From the NCBI GenBank assembly GCA_022653735.1, contig JALCSU010000015.1, positions 1 through 45,366 of the forward strand: a stretch of DNA of 45,366 bases, in the 5' to 3' direction. How positions within the stretch are numbered: the stretch's first letter is position 1; every line of letters begins with the position of its first letter. Made by a program: the position numbers and the translations under genes. A model generated the notes under the pieces. That model was not told where the DNA came from. It saw only the letters and a program-made list of their open reading frames with translations, and searched no databases. This document shows, one piece after another, positions 1 to 8,714 of the stretch. This DNA comes from Bacteroidales bacterium (GTDB lineage: Bacteria > Bacteroidota > Bacteroidia > Bacteroidales > UBA932).

Positions 1-548
1 CATTGTTGCTCTGGCCGGAGAAAGAAGAGGATGAGTCAAAGAATGTCAGAGGGGTGACAATCAGTAATTTAAGGAAGATCTTGCGGGAGATCGAAGGGGT
101 CAGCTTCGTCTTCTCTGAGGGGAAATTCAGCCTGCAGGCGTCGGATGCCTTCTATTGTGACTACTTGGAGATGCTGGATATCATCAACGCCGAGGAGCCG
201 GACATGGACAAGTTTATAGGTCTGCTTTCGCGGGGAGCGTTCCTGAAGTCGGAATCCGATCCTTTCTACGATAAGTTCAAAAGTTCCGTGGAGCAGCGCA
301 TAGCTCCAATAATGCAGGTAGAGATTGCCAGGCGCTTCGAACTGAGGCAGTATCTAACATGCGTCACTTGCGCAGAGATACTCTTCGGAATAGACCCATT
401 CAACGACGAAGCATTATATTATGCCGTCAGAGCATACAAGAATATTCAGCGAGAGGATGCGGCCGCTGAAATCTATCATTCTTTCGCAGTTAGGTACAAG
501 AATGATTACGGGCAGGAATACCCTAAGTCTTTCGATGAAATAAAATGA
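1..548 (+). CDS. SARP/BTAD-type transcriptional regulator, C-terminal part (5' end outside window)
   Basis: The frame is open through the left edge, so this is the C-terminal part of a larger protein. The first visible residues (LLWPEKEEDESKNVRGVTIS) resemble the end of the winged-helix DNA-binding domain of SARP-type regulators, where a 'LLWPDK...RGVT..LRK' segment precedes the recognition helix. The rest is helical with paired repeats and fits the TPR-like BTAD domain. In the family these proteins bind direct repeats and activate transcription; Bacteroidota members are often large, with an N-terminal sensory part. Target and inducer cannot be told from here. The gene ends with TGA at 546-548 and faces the minus-strand TPR gene. 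Family call is by motif memory only. Confidence 0.65.
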   Translation, partial: LLLWPEKEEDESKNVRGVTISNLRKILREIEGVSFVFSEGKFSLQASDAFYCDYLEMLDIINAEEPDMDKFIGLLSRGAFLKSESDPFYDKFKSSVEQRIAPIMQVEIARRFELRQYLTCVTCAEILFGIDPFNDEALYYAVRAYKNIQREDAAAEIYHSFAVRYKNDYGQEYPKSFDEIK

Positions 549-621
549 AAATCATTATGAGGACGCACATGCGGATTTCCTTTATTCACATGCTCATGTT
601 CATGGTTCGTTCCAGTCTGAG

Positions 622-652
622 CAAAAAAGAAGCCAACTCATTTTGAGTTAGC
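622..652 (-). terminator. Rho-independent terminator of the TPR gene
   Basis: On the minus strand an inverted repeat (GC.AACTCA / TGAGTT.GC, loop AAA) is followed by TTCTTTTTT. It lies about 30 nt downstream of the stop of the 681-1616 gene and may also stop readthrough from the regulator on the plus strand. Confidence 0.75.
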
Positions 653-680
653 TCCTTGCATAATTTTATTTTCGAAGATA

Positions 681-1616
681 TTATTTACTCAGGGCGGTAA
701 TCAGCTGTTTAGCCTGTGCGCCGAACTTAGGGTCATTTTGCACTTTCTTGTAATATTCAAGAGCTTTGGCCTTGTTGTTAGCGCCCTGATAAAGAGCTCC
801 AACAGTGAAAGTTATTGCGGAGGCATTGCTTGCCGTTGGTTTCAGATCTAGATATTTCGTGAAATTTTCGATGGCGTCGTTATTCTTCCCAAGTTTCTGA
901 GAAGCTTGTCCGGCAATCAGAAAAGCGTTGGCATTCTCAACGTAGCTATTTGCCTTCTCGGCAGCTTTAACTGCGTCAGCATATTTCTGAGATTTCAGGA
1001 GTGAACTGGCTTCCCTAAGGTAAATGTTGGAGGCCTGTTCCTTTGCCTCTGCTTCCTGTCCATTCCAAGCTGCATGCTGCAGCATGTCGATTGCTTCGTC
1101 CGACTTGCCAAGCTGGCCATAAAGCTGAGCCACGGTAATCGCAGTTTTGCCGTTGGTTGTATCTGCCTTATAAGAATCTACGAATGCGGCAGCTGCTCCG
1201 GCATAGTCTTTTAATTTGAGAGCTTCGGCCCCCTTCTTTGCGTACATATCTGGAATGAGAGCTTTAGCCTCGGCTAGAACATCGTTATTTTCATATTCGG
1301 TAGCAATTTTTATTGCGTCATCGATTTTCGTTTTAGCCTCGTCGTATTTGCTATCCTGGATCAAGTCCTTAGCAATCTGAAGAGCAACGCCTGGGATGGC
1401 GGCCTTGCAGTTAGCGACTAGCTCGTCGGCATCCGGACCAATGGTTTTCCCCATTTCCAAAGCCTTCTGGAAGTTTTCCAATGCGGAAGCGTAATCTTTA
1501 GTGGTTAATGCAGTGGCTCCATTATTGTAGAGTTCAGTAGCTTGAGACATGTCCTGAGCCGACAATAGCGCACCGCTGAGGGTAAGCGTAGCGATAATCA
1601 AAAATAACTTTTTCAT
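681..1616 (-). CDS. Secreted tetratricopeptide-repeat protein
   Basis: 311 aa with a classical signal peptide (MKKLFLIIATLTLSGALLSA, cleavage likely before QD) and no lipobox cysteine, so a periplasmic location is likely. The mature part is helical TPR-like repeats with the typical small/large residue pattern (for example LYNNGATALTTKDYASALEN near residues 29-48 and AEALKLKDYAGAAAAFVDSY near 135-154). Such proteins act as periplasmic scaffolds; no enzymatic motif is visible. It is a single-gene unit with its own terminator. A TACATTTG hexamer-like -7 element lies at 1677-1670, about 54 nt before the ATG, but no clear -33 element accompanies it. Start chosen at the ATG that begins the signal peptide. 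Confidence 0.85.
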   Translation of the reverse strand: MKKLFLIIATLTLSGALLSAQDMSQATELYNNGATALTTKDYASALENFQKALEMGKTIGPDADELVANCKAAIPGVALQIAKDLIQDSKYDEAKTKIDDAIKIATEYENNDVLAEAKALIPDMYAKKGAEALKLKDYAGAAAAFVDSYKADTTNGKTAITVAQLYGQLGKSDEAIDMLQHAAWNGQEAEAKEQASNIYLREASSLLKSQKYADAVKAAEKANSYVENANAFLIAGQASQKLGKNNDAIENFTKYLDLKPTASNASAITFTVGALYQGANNKAKALEYYKKVQNDPKFGAQAKQLITALSK

Positions 1617-1720
1617 CGTTTTGTTTAATTTATGTTCAACTTATTATCTTTCATAAATTCGCACGAACACAAATGTAATAAAAAATTGCTGGTTTTGTCC
1701 TTATTTGCGTAAATTTGCTT

Positions 1721-4255
1721 ATGAAGTTTGTTAGCATGCATAATTTCAAAGTGTTCATAGCCCTAGTCCTGCTGTGTGTTTCAACATTGATGCCAGGACA
1801 AAATCTTCCGCCTTTGCAAAAAGATGGAAATATAACTACTGGGCAATTGCAGAATGGAATTTCTTACTATCTGGTCAATAATCCGAAACTTAAAGGAGTT
1901 GCCGATTTCGCCCTAGTCCTTAATGGCAGGCCTGATACGGCAGATGCGCGGAAAGGTCTCGTATCCTTGCATCATTTCAATAAGACGATGCCATATAAAT
2001 TTCTTGCGAGGAAAGGAATAGGCTGCAGGCCAGAAGGCTATATTTCTTACCCTGATGGAGCGACGCTTTACAGGTTCGATGATGTTCCGATCATTGACCA
2101 GGCTTCTTCTGACTCCACTCTGCTGATGATTTTCGACATCATTTACGATCATTCGTTTCCATGCGCCATAATCATATCAGGGGACATCAATGTCGGCAAC
2201 TTGGTAAACAGAATGACCGTTTTCTCGATGTCCGTTCCAAAAAGGAATCCCACCAAAAATAAGGAAAAATATTCATGGAAGCCTTCTGATGCCATGAAAT
2301 TCAGTTTCTCTCCATCCGAAACCACGGCTGTCACCTTAGACCTCCGGTCCCCAAGGACGCCGGAAGGAATGATGAATACTATTCAGCCATTCCTTACGAG
2401 CATTTACGTGAATAGCTTGGAATTAATAATCAAGAGCCGCTTAGTGGAAACGGCCGAGGCGAGGGATATACCTGTTGTTTCCCTATCTTCTGAATATGTC
2501 AACAGCTCCATGACCTCGGAAGACGAGCACCTGAAGATTCGCTTCTGCACGGCCAAGGGGCAGATGATTCAAGCGTCGCTCTGCATGGCTTCAATAGTCG
2601 CAGAGCTGGCAAAGAACGGGGTTACCAAAGCTGAGTATAAGACCGCAATGGGTGTGATACATGGCTACCTGTCTGAGGCTCAGGACAATTCTGATCTGGT
2701 TGAGAAGTGCGTCGCCTCGTACTTGCATGGCTCTGACCTTGCGACCATGGCATCTAAGCTTAACTATATCAGTTCTAGGAACTTGGACTCGGATGTCGAA
2801 CTGGAGCTTTTCAATAATTATGCGAAGGCTCTCTTGGATAATCCCGAAAATCTTAACATTTCTTGGTCAGGGAGCGAGGGCGAGTGTGATGACTGGACCA
2901 GAGAAACGGCTTTCGGGCTTACCTGGAATGCTGTTTCAGCAGCGGAGAATATTCAATACCCTTGGATAGTCAGCGATGGCGACACGTTGATGATCGGGAA
3001 GAAAAGATCTAAGACGAAGCTTAAGTCTTCCAGCCCACACGCTGTTTCTGGCGGAGAAATGTGGACTTTCGAGAACGGCATGAAGGTAATATTCAAGCAG
3101 CAGCCTTCACCAATCAAGGAATTCAGCTTCTCGATGTTGATTAATGGTGGATTCTCCACGGTTAAGGATCTTGCAATCGGGGAGGGGGCGTTCTTCTCAG
3201 ACATGCTATGGCTTTACGACATTGCTGGAATGTCAGGCTATAATTTCCAGAAAGTACTGAACGCTAATAACGTGAACTTGAAATCGTCCGTGACCCTCTC
3301 GGACATGAGGCTTTATGGCTCGGCACCCTCAAACAAATTCCTGCTCGTCATTAAAGCTCTGACTTCCGTCGCTAACGACAGAGCCTTGAATACGGCTGCT
3401 TTCGAGTCCTACAAACGTTTAGAGAAGCCACAGAGGGCAGTATTGGACAGCTTGATGTACCCTGGTTATATATATTCATTGAAAAAAACACCCGCTGGCT
3501 TAGTTGACAAAACCCAGATGGATGCAGACGAATATTTTGGGAAGCAGTTCATAAAGGCTAATGACGGTGTGCTGGTCATTGTCGGTGATTTGTCCAAAGA
3601 TAGGGTTCGGAAAATTCTAGAAAGTTATCTTGGCACTTTCAGGGTAAGCAAAGTCGTGCCAGGAAGGCCGGCTATCCAGTATAAATACCGTCAGGGAGAC
3701 GTGACATTCTCATCTTCAGGGGACGACAAAATGATAGACATAGGCATTGCGACAGCCCTCCCTTTCACTACGGAAAACAACATAGCCTTCTTAGCTGCCG
3801 CCCTGCAACTGCATCAGACATTGTCAGGCAAGATGGCAGAGAATGGCTTTTACGTTGAGATGACTCCGAATCTGAAACTATATCCCATGGAGTCCGTCGA
3901 ACTGATTTTCAATTGCCAGCCTGTTCCCGAATGCGGGCTCCCGTTCGGCGTGGACAGCGGGTCTGAAAACCCTATTAGGGCTATGAATGTCGCCAAGAAG
4001 GTTATCAGCGATGTATTGGCGAAACCTATCACTGATGGCGAGCTGAAAGCCTATAAAACTTTGCTTTCCAACCGGTATTCCGCCAGCATCGAAGTTCCAA
4101 GCCGTTTCATAGATGCCATACTGCTCAGATATGCTTATGGCAAAGACATTCTGACTGATTATGGGAATAGAATAAACGGCATTACTGCCGAGAGAGTGAA
4201 TCAAGTGAAAAAAGCCCTTTTGGAGGGGATGAGAATTGAATATGTCGTCAAATAA
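1721..4255 (+). CDS. M16-family peptidase homologue lacking the zinc motif (probable pseudoenzyme)
   Basis: 844 aa from the ATG at 1721, which starts a signal peptide (ending near STLMPGQ); an upstream TTG in frame is less likely. Length, two-lobed layout and segments such as 'TFENGMKVIFKQQPSPIKEF' and 'NDGVLVIVGDLSKDRVRKIL' fit the tandem-domain M16 (pitrilysin/insulinase) peptidases of Bacteroidota. The catalytic HxxEH is missing in both halves: the first half reads GLVSLHHFNKTMPYK where GLAHFLEHM-type sequence is expected, and the second reads GEGAFFSDMLW. In M16 proteins the inactive half normally pairs with an active one, so loss in both suggests a substrate-binding or structural role. 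The 3' end overlaps the next gene by 14 nt. Confidence 0.75.
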   Translation: MKFVSMHNFKVFIALVLLCVSTLMPGQNLPPLQKDGNITTGQLQNGISYYLVNNPKLKGVADFALVLNGRPDTADARKGLVSLHHFNKTMPYKFLARKGIGCRPEGYISYPDGATLYRFDDVPIIDQASSDSTLLMIFDIIYDHSFPCAIIISGDINVGNLVNRMTVFSMSVPKRNPTKNKEKYSWKPSDAMKFSFSPSETTAVTLDLRSPRTPEGMMNTIQPFLTSIYVNSLELIIKSRLVETAEARDIPVVSLSSEYVNSSMTSEDEHLKIRFCTAKGQMIQASLCMASIVAELAKNGVTKAEYKTAMGVIHGYLSEAQDNSDLVEKCVASYLHGSDLATMASKLNYISSRNLDSDVELELFNNYAKALLDNPENLNISWSGSEGECDDWTRETAFGLTWNAVSAAENIQYPWIVSDGDTLMIGKKRSKTKLKSSSPHAVSGGEMWTFENGMKVIFKQQPSPIKEFSFSMLINGGFSTVKDLAIGEGAFFSDMLWLYDIAGMSGYNFQKVLNANNVNLKSSVTLSDMRLYGSAPSNKFLLVIKALTSVANDRALNTAAFESYKRLEKPQRAVLDSLMYPGYIYSLKKTPAGLVDKTQMDADEYFGKQFIKANDGVLVIVGDLSKDRVRKILESYLGTFRVSKVVPGRPAIQYKYRQGDVTFSSSGDDKMIDIGIATALPFTTENNIAFLAAALQLHQTLSGKMAENGFYVEMTPNLKLYPMESVELIFNCQPVPECGLPFGVDSGSENPIRAMNVAKKVISDVLAKPITDGELKAYKTLLSNRYSASIEVPSRFIDAILLRYAYGKDILTDYGNRINGITAERVNQVKKALLEGMRIEYVVK

Positions 4256-4850
4256 AGAGTTCGGAACGATCATCCAGATAGGGGACATTCTGGTTTCGGA
4301 AGATGTGGTCACTGAACATTTTGCCTGCGATTACTCCAAATGTAAAGGAATATGCTGCGTCATAGGCGATAGCGGCGCGCCTCTGGAAGAGGCGGAGCTG
4401 GACAAGATTGAAGAGAATTACGAGTCGTTCTCTCCCCTGATGTCGGAGAAAGGTCGCGCTCAGGTTGCCAGGAACAGCTTTTTCATAATTGATAGGGATA
4501 ACGACATAGTGACCCCCATCGTGGATGGTTCTGGCGAGTGTGCCTACACGACCTTCGATGAGGCAGGAAACTGTTTCTGTTCGATGGAAAAATGCTTCTT
4601 CAAGGGAACCTGCAAGTTCCGCAAGCCACAGTCCTGCTGGCTGTATCCTATACGCGTGACGAAGCTGAGCAGTGGCGGCTTGGCTCTGAACGTGCATCAT
4701 TGGGGGCTCTGCAAAGACGCTTATGAGAAAGGGAAACGCGAAGGAATCCGCGTGTACGAGTTCCTTCGCGAGCCTTTGATCGCAATATTCGGGGAAGAGT
4801 TCTATTCTGCCTTGTCTGCGGCAGCGATTAGGCTCAATGCAGCCTCGTAA
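4242..4850 (+). CDS. DUF3109 family cysteine-rich protein
   Basis: 202 aa from the ATG at 4242, which overlaps the preceding M16-like gene by 14 nt, implying coupled translation. The protein has a cysteine pattern typical of DUF3109: CDYSKCKGICC near the N-terminus, then CAYTTFDEAGNCFCSMEKCFF and further cysteines around residues 130-160. This suggests metal or Fe-S binding, related to the YkgJ/CxxCxxxxC zinc/iron-chelating group. No function is established for the family. The 3' end overlaps the convergent DUF2007 gene by 49 nt. Confidence 0.8.
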   Translation: MSSNKEFGTIIQIGDILVSEDVVTEHFACDYSKCKGICCVIGDSGAPLEEAELDKIEENYESFSPLMSEKGRAQVARNSFFIIDRDNDIVTPIVDGSGECAYTTFDEAGNCFCSMEKCFFKGTCKFRKPQSCWLYPIRVTKLSSGGLALNVHHWGLCKDAYEKGKREGIRVYEFLREPLIAIFGEEFYSALSAAAIRLNAAS

Positions 4851-5029
4851 TCCGAGGCTACCACCTTCACTTCCACCGGATTTACGTAATTTAATGACGT
4901 GTAGGAAGAATTCTCCCCGAAAACTTCCGCAGGGATTCCGTTCTCCCTTAACATTCCCGCCGTGATGTGGGCGCTCATCGGGTCGCTGAACTTAGCGACA
5001 GTCTTAAATTCATCTTCCATGATATTCAT
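4802..5029 (-). CDS. DUF2007 family small protein (putative signal transducing)
   Basis: 75 aa; the pattern 'FKTVAKFSDPMSAHITAGML', then ENGIPAEVFGENS and 'VEVKVVASDYEAALSLI', is that of DUF2007, a ferredoxin-like fold resembling the regulatory PII-like/ACT topology. No catalytic residues. The start overlaps the stop of the upstream membrane-protein gene (ATGA, 5026-5029), so the two are one operon. An internal ATG at 5020 is an alternative start. The last 49 nt lie antisense to the DUF3109 gene. Confidence 0.85.
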   Translation of the reverse strand: MNIMEDEFKTVAKFSDPMSAHITAGMLRENGIPAEVFGENSSYTSLNYVNPVEVKVVASDYEAALSLIAAADKAE

Positions 5030-5499
5030 GTGTTTTCGTCATCGGACCTGAATTTGTATTCCAGGCCGCTGGCGAGCCGATTTACTTCCTTTGATATTCC
5101 TTCAAGCGTGAAACCGCCAAGCTTACGTGTCAGAGTCACCTTATCCTCACCCATCTTGATAATCCTCGTGTAGGCGCTCCTGGAACGGAAGATCATATTC
5201 TCTCCATCCTCGTTTTCCAAATCATAGCCGCGGTCGTTCATATATTCAATCACACCCTGCCGTATCTCTGAATATTCTCCAGCTATGTCAGCATCCCTTT
5301 TGCAATAACCGAATTTCGGGTAAATAGCGGAAAGGACAGCAAACAGGACGGCAATTTCGAGCACAGACTTCCAGCCGCCGCGGAACATCAGCTCCGGGTT
5401 GGAAGGAATCACCTTCAGCCATGCCAGAACAACCATGATCAGTGCCAGCAGTACTGAAATAGTTATGAAATATTTAATTGCTCTAAGGAAATACCTCAT
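5026..5499 (-). CDS. Small inner-membrane protein of unknown function
   Basis: About 157 aa from the ATG at 5499 (an ATG at 5529 in the same frame would add ten residues and run closer to the divergent promoter). Two membrane segments (around FITISVLLALIMVVLAWL and VLEIAVLFAVLSAIYP) are followed by a soluble tail of about 95 residues with charged beta-like sequence (GYDLENEDGENMIFRSRSAY). I do not recognise a family. It is translationally coupled to the DUF2007 gene, so the two proteins probably work together at the membrane. Confidence 0.7.
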   Translation of the reverse strand: MRYFLRAIKYFITISVLLALIMVVLAWLKVIPSNPELMFRGGWKSVLEIAVLFAVLSAIYPKFGYCKRDADIAGEYSEIRQGVIEYMNDRGYDLENEDGENMIFRSRSAYTRIIKMGEDKVTLTRKLGGFTLEGISKEVNRLASGLEYKFRSDDENT

Positions 5500-5529
5500 A
5501 GTCGGAATCTTTTTGACAAATATAATCAT

Positions 5530-5560
5530 TTTCGCAATAGCACAACTTTTGCTACTTTTG
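5530..5560 (+). promoter_or_regulatory. Bacteroidota-type promoter for the 5592 gene
   Basis: A perfect TAnnTTTG element (TACTTTTG, 5553-5560) lies 31 nt upstream of the ATG at 5592, with a weaker TTTCG about 19 nt upstream in place of TTTG. It lies in the divergent gap with the minus-strand membrane gene. Confidence 0.5.
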
Positions 5561-5591
5561 TGTAGTTGTTGAAATTTAAAACATAGAAACT

Positions 5592-6506
5592 ATGGCAGAC
5601 ATTGATCCAATAGAAGAACGCAGACAGCGTGAAGATCAGGAAAGAAAAAATCAGGGCTTAAAGAAAACCATGTACATAATGATTGGCGTGGCCGCAGTCC
5701 TTTTCATCCTGCTCGCTTACATCTGGATTTCAAAATCGATGCTCGTTAAGGATTTGAACGTTGAGAAACAGGACCTTACTCAGCAAGTCGAGGCTTTGAA
5801 GAGCGACTACGATAATTTGCAGTCCGATTATGAAACTATCAATTCTCAGCTGGATTCTTCCCGCGAGGAAGTGAATCAGCTAGTTGAGAGAATCAAGAAG
5901 ACAGACGCTACCAACAGAGCTCAAATTCGCAAATACCAGAAGGAATTGGGTACGTTGCGCAGCATAATGAAGAGCTATATTGTCCAGATTGATTCGCTGA
6001 ACACATTGAACCACAAGCTTACGGCAGATGCGGCCGCTGCTCGTAAAGAAGCTGCTCAGAGTAAGGCCGAAAATGCGGAGCTGAAGGGTCAGGTCGAGGA
6101 CCTCTCCGGGAAAGTGGCGACTGGTTCTGTCATCAAGGCAAGAGGCCTGAGCGTCGCTGCATACAATTCTTCCGACAAGGTCACCGACAGGAGCAGCAGG
6201 GTTACCAGGTTGCTAGCCTCTATCACCTTGGTAGAGAACGATCTGGCGCCGAAAGGCCCGGTGAGAGTTTATCTTAGGGTTAAGGATCCTCAGGGCGTGC
6301 TTCTTACGAACGATGTTCAGACTTCGTTCAACTATAATGGCGAGACTATGGTTGCTTCTGCTTCGCGTGAGGTAGATTATGAAGGCAAAGAAGTTGACCT
6401 TAGCATTTATCTGAACGGCATTCCTTCCTATAGCTCTGGCATCTACACTGTCGAGGCTTACACGTCGCAGGCCTTCCTTGGCAAGACCGAACTGTTGCTG
6501 AGGTAA
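5592..6506 (+). CDS. Single-pass membrane protein with periplasmic coiled coil
   Basis: 304 aa: a charged cytoplasmic N-terminus of about 25 residues (MADIDPIEERRQREDQERKN), one transmembrane helix (about 26-48), a long coiled coil (about 52-175, with heptads such as LTQQVEALKSDYDNLQSDYE), then a beta-rich C-terminal domain (about 180-304) ending GIYTVEAYTSQAFLGKTELL, which resembles an Ig-like or beta-sandwich domain. Conserved in Bacteroidota without an assigned function as far as I recall; possibly a cell-envelope organiser. It is followed after 4 nt by hemW. Confidence 0.75.
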   Translation: MADIDPIEERRQREDQERKNQGLKKTMYIMIGVAAVLFILLAYIWISKSMLVKDLNVEKQDLTQQVEALKSDYDNLQSDYETINSQLDSSREEVNQLVERIKKTDATNRAQIRKYQKELGTLRSIMKSYIVQIDSLNTLNHKLTADAAAARKEAAQSKAENAELKGQVEDLSGKVATGSVIKARGLSVAAYNSSDKVTDRSSRVTRLLASITLVENDLAPKGPVRVYLRVKDPQGVLLTNDVQTSFNYNGETMVASASREVDYEGKEVDLSIYLNGIPSYSSGIYTVEAYTSQAFLGKTELLLR

Positions 6507-6510
6507 CGCC

Positions 6511-7704
6511 GTGATTTACGTCCACGTCCCTTTCTGCAAGAGATTCTGCACCTACTGCGACTTTTATTCGGAGGTGAGAAATTCATTCGATGAATATGCA
6601 AGGGCGCTGCTCTTGGAGGTAGAGAGGCGGAAGGACGAGATTTCAAAAAATATAACCGCATATCCTGATGCGGACACGCTTTACGTCGGCGGAGGCACAC
6701 CTTCTGTGCTTCCGCTGAACGTTTTGTCACGAATCGTTGAAAAGATCTGCTTACTCAGGCCGGGGTTTGCGATGGGCATGCCGCTATCTGCTGCCCCATG
6801 GAAGGAATTCACGATTGAAGTAAACCCAGAGGATATCGTGGAGAAAGGCAATGAATATGTTGCCGGCCTGCTTGGGCTCGGAATAACGAGAGTGAGCATG
6901 GGCATCCAGAGTTTTGATGACGGAATCCTGCGCTGGATGAACCGCAGGCACGATTCGGCTAGGGCAGTGAAAGCGTACGAGATCCTGCGTGAATCTGATG
7001 CTGAGTGGAGGCGAGGCCATCCTGAAGCAAGACCTCTTCGAATCAGCATAGATTTAATATTCGGTATATTCCAGCTCAGCGACGAGGTCTGGAACGACAC
7101 CATTTCGAAGGCCTTGTCTTTAAGCGGTTCTGGTGGCCGTCCAGACCATATCTCTGCTTACCAGCTCTCGATTGAAGATGGAAGCGCCCTGGCTGGGCTT
7201 TTGGCTTCTGGCAAGTATGAAGAGGCATCTGATGAACAGTGCAGGCGGCAGTATGATATTCTTTGTCAGAGACTCAGAGAGGCTGGATATATTCATTATG
7301 AAATTTCCAATTTCGCTCTTCCGGGCTGCGAGGCTGTTCACAACAGTCATTACTGGGACCGCACGCCTTATGTCGGGCTGGGCCCGGGAGCTCACTCATT
7401 CAGCATATTTCCAGATGGCTCTCAGGTGCGTTCGTGGAATGAGCAGAGGCTCCCTGACGGCGCTGCTTCGACATATTCATATAGCAGGGAGACGCTCACT
7501 GCCGAAGATGTCAGGGTGGAGGAATTGATGCTGGGACTTCGGACTCATAGAGGAATCGAGGTGGAAAAATTATATTCATTGGCGGATAAATCGATAATAT
7601 ACAGGCTATTAACCGAGGGCGGCATGGAACTTGACGCTGGCAGAGTGCGCATTGCGGAGAATCATCTGTTCACGTCGGATGAAATCATTCGAATGCTCGT
7701 TTAA
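6511..7704 (+). CDS. hemW: Radical SAM heme chaperone HemW
   Basis: 397 aa. The radical-SAM cluster motif is CxxxCxxC (C9, C13, C16 in HVPFCKRFCTYCDF), followed by the SAM-binding GGGTPS (60-65) and conserved stretches 'GITRVSMGIQSFDDGILRWM', 'HISAYQLSIEDGSALAG', 'YEISNFALPGCEAVHN' and GLGPGAHSF. The conserved HNxxYW (HNSHYW) is present. HemW was long annotated as oxygen-independent coproporphyrinogen III oxidase but lacks the extra cysteine of HemN and acts as a heme-insertion chaperone for respiratory proteins. Start is GTG at 6511, only 4 nt after the previous stop, and the sequence begins at once with the family N-terminus. Confidence 0.93.
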   Translation: MIYVHVPFCKRFCTYCDFYSEVRNSFDEYARALLLEVERRKDEISKNITAYPDADTLYVGGGTPSVLPLNVLSRIVEKICLLRPGFAMGMPLSAAPWKEFTIEVNPEDIVEKGNEYVAGLLGLGITRVSMGIQSFDDGILRWMNRRHDSARAVKAYEILRESDAEWRRGHPEARPLRISIDLIFGIFQLSDEVWNDTISKALSLSGSGGRPDHISAYQLSIEDGSALAGLLASGKYEEASDEQCRRQYDILCQRLREAGYIHYEISNFALPGCEAVHNSHYWDRTPYVGLGPGAHSFSIFPDGSQVRSWNEQRLPDGAASTYSYSRETLTAEDVRVEELMLGLRTHRGIEVEKLYSLADKSIIYRLLTEGGMELDAGRVRIAENHLFTSDEIIRMLV

Positions 7705-7742
7705 TTTTATTATATTAGTAACGCATTTTAAATCGATTAGCT

Positions 7743-8123
7743 ATGAAAGGGGAATCATTATTCGCATTATTCGCCGGAGTGGCAGCAGGTCTGACGCTCG
7801 GGCTTCTATTTGCGCCGGAATCTGGCAAAGAGACTCGCGATAAAGTTAGGAAGGCCGCTGAAGATGGCGTAGATCAGGTAAAGAAAGCATACGGAGATGT
7901 CAAGGAACAGGCATCTGACAAGGCGTTTGAGATGAAGGCTCGCGCCAGGCTGGCTCGCAGGGATTTCAAGGATTTGAAAGAAACATTGAAGGCTCAGGCA
8001 GGGGACTTGAAAGAAGATGCTAGAGCTAAGATTTTGGAGCAGCTCGAGAAACTTGAGGCATCTCTCAGGAACGATGTCGGCGGGCTGGACAGCGTCGATG
8101 AGCAAAGCCCTGAAAATGCCTGA
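7743..8123 (+). CDS. YtxH domain-containing envelope protein
   Basis: 126 aa. The N-terminus (SLFALFAGVAAGLTLGLLFAP followed by ESGKETRDKV) is the YtxH signature: a short glycine-rich membrane segment, then AP-x-SG-xE-TR. The rest is an amphipathic charged helix resembling late-embryogenesis-like repeats (KKAYGDVKEQASDKAFEMKA). YtxH proteins are general-stress or envelope proteins of unclear biochemistry. It forms a tight unit with the next two genes, with a 2-nt gap. Confidence 0.88.
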   Translation: MKGESLFALFAGVAAGLTLGLLFAPESGKETRDKVRKAAEDGVDQVKKAYGDVKEQASDKAFEMKARARLARRDFKDLKETLKAQAGDLKEDARAKILEQLEKLEASLRNDVGGLDSVDEQSPENA

Positions 8124-8125
8124 AC

Positions 8126-8488
8126 ATGAGCGATTTCGCTAAACAAGTCGAAGACCTGGGGCAGCGTGCAAAGGATTATGCTGACCTCCAGATCACAGAT
8201 GTAAAGCTGCGCACCGTAAAGGGACTGTCCATCGCTCTAGGAAAGCTTGTATATATTCAGGTGCTCATTCTAATTCTAGCGGTGCTTCTGATTGCGCTGG
8301 CAGTGGGGGGACTCTTTCTGCTGGGTGACTTGGTTGGCAGCACGACAGCCGCCGCTTTCATCATCGTCGGAATATTCCTAATAGCCTTCATCGTGCTCCT
8401 GCTGTTTCGGAAAAGGCTGTTCCGGGACACGTTCGTGCCGCTTTTCGTGAAACTATTCTTTGATGGAGGAAGTGGAGATGCAGATTAA
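8126..8488 (+). CDS. Phage-holin-like (DUF1469/Holin-X type) membrane protein
   Basis: 120 aa. An amphipathic N-terminus (about 1-40) is followed by two strongly hydrophobic helices (about 45-70 and 74-95) and a basic tail with FRKRLFRDTFV. This is the layout of the putative holin superfamily (YqjE/DUF1469), which in chromosomes accompanies YtxH-like genes and is not a lysis protein. The upstream YtxH gene and downstream small gene support a YqjD/YqjE/YqjK-like envelope module. Confidence 0.85.
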   Translation: MSDFAKQVEDLGQRAKDYADLQITDVKLRTVKGLSIALGKLVYIQVLILILAVLLIALAVGGLFLLGDLVGSTTAAAFIIVGIFLIAFIVLLLFRKRLFRDTFVPLFVKLFFDGGSGDAD

Positions 8489-8714
8489 GGACATAAAGAC
8501 GATGGACGAGCTGGAGGCTTGCCAGAAGATCATAAGGCGGCAGATAGGGGATGAAGGAAACGCGATAGCTTCTTCTTTCAGGAACATGAAGGAAGAATAT
8601 TCGCCAAGGAATATAATGGCACGCAGTCTTGGGGCTGTGTCGGAAGTATTCCCTTTCCGACAGTTGATGCTGAATTTGGTGACTTATCTCATTAAAGTCA
8701 TTAAAAGATATTAA
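8463..8714 (+). CDS. Small soluble protein of the YtxH/holin module
   Basis: 83 aa from the ATG at 8463, or 78 aa from the ATG at 8478, which has GGAGGAAGTGGAG just upstream; both overlap the holin-like gene. Sequence is charged and helical (MQIKDIKTMDELEACQKIIR ... FPFRQLMLNLVTYLIKVIKR) with a possibly amphipathic C-terminal helix. I do not recognise a family, but position and size match the third member of YqjD-YqjE-YqjK-like cassettes. The next gene starts directly at the stop codon. Confidence 0.7.
   Translation: MEEVEMQIKDIKTMDELEACQKIIRRQIGDEGNAIASSFRNMKEEYSPRNIMARSLGAVSEVFPFRQLMLNLVTYLIKVIKRY

Noticed and set aside
1710..1717. TAAATTTG as promoter of the M16-like gene
   Set aside because: It is 3 nt from the ATG, so transcription would start inside the coding sequence; no -33 element.
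8126..8488. Phage holin / prophage remnant
   Set aside because: No lysis or phage genes nearby; the pairing with YtxH is typical for chromosomal envelope modules.
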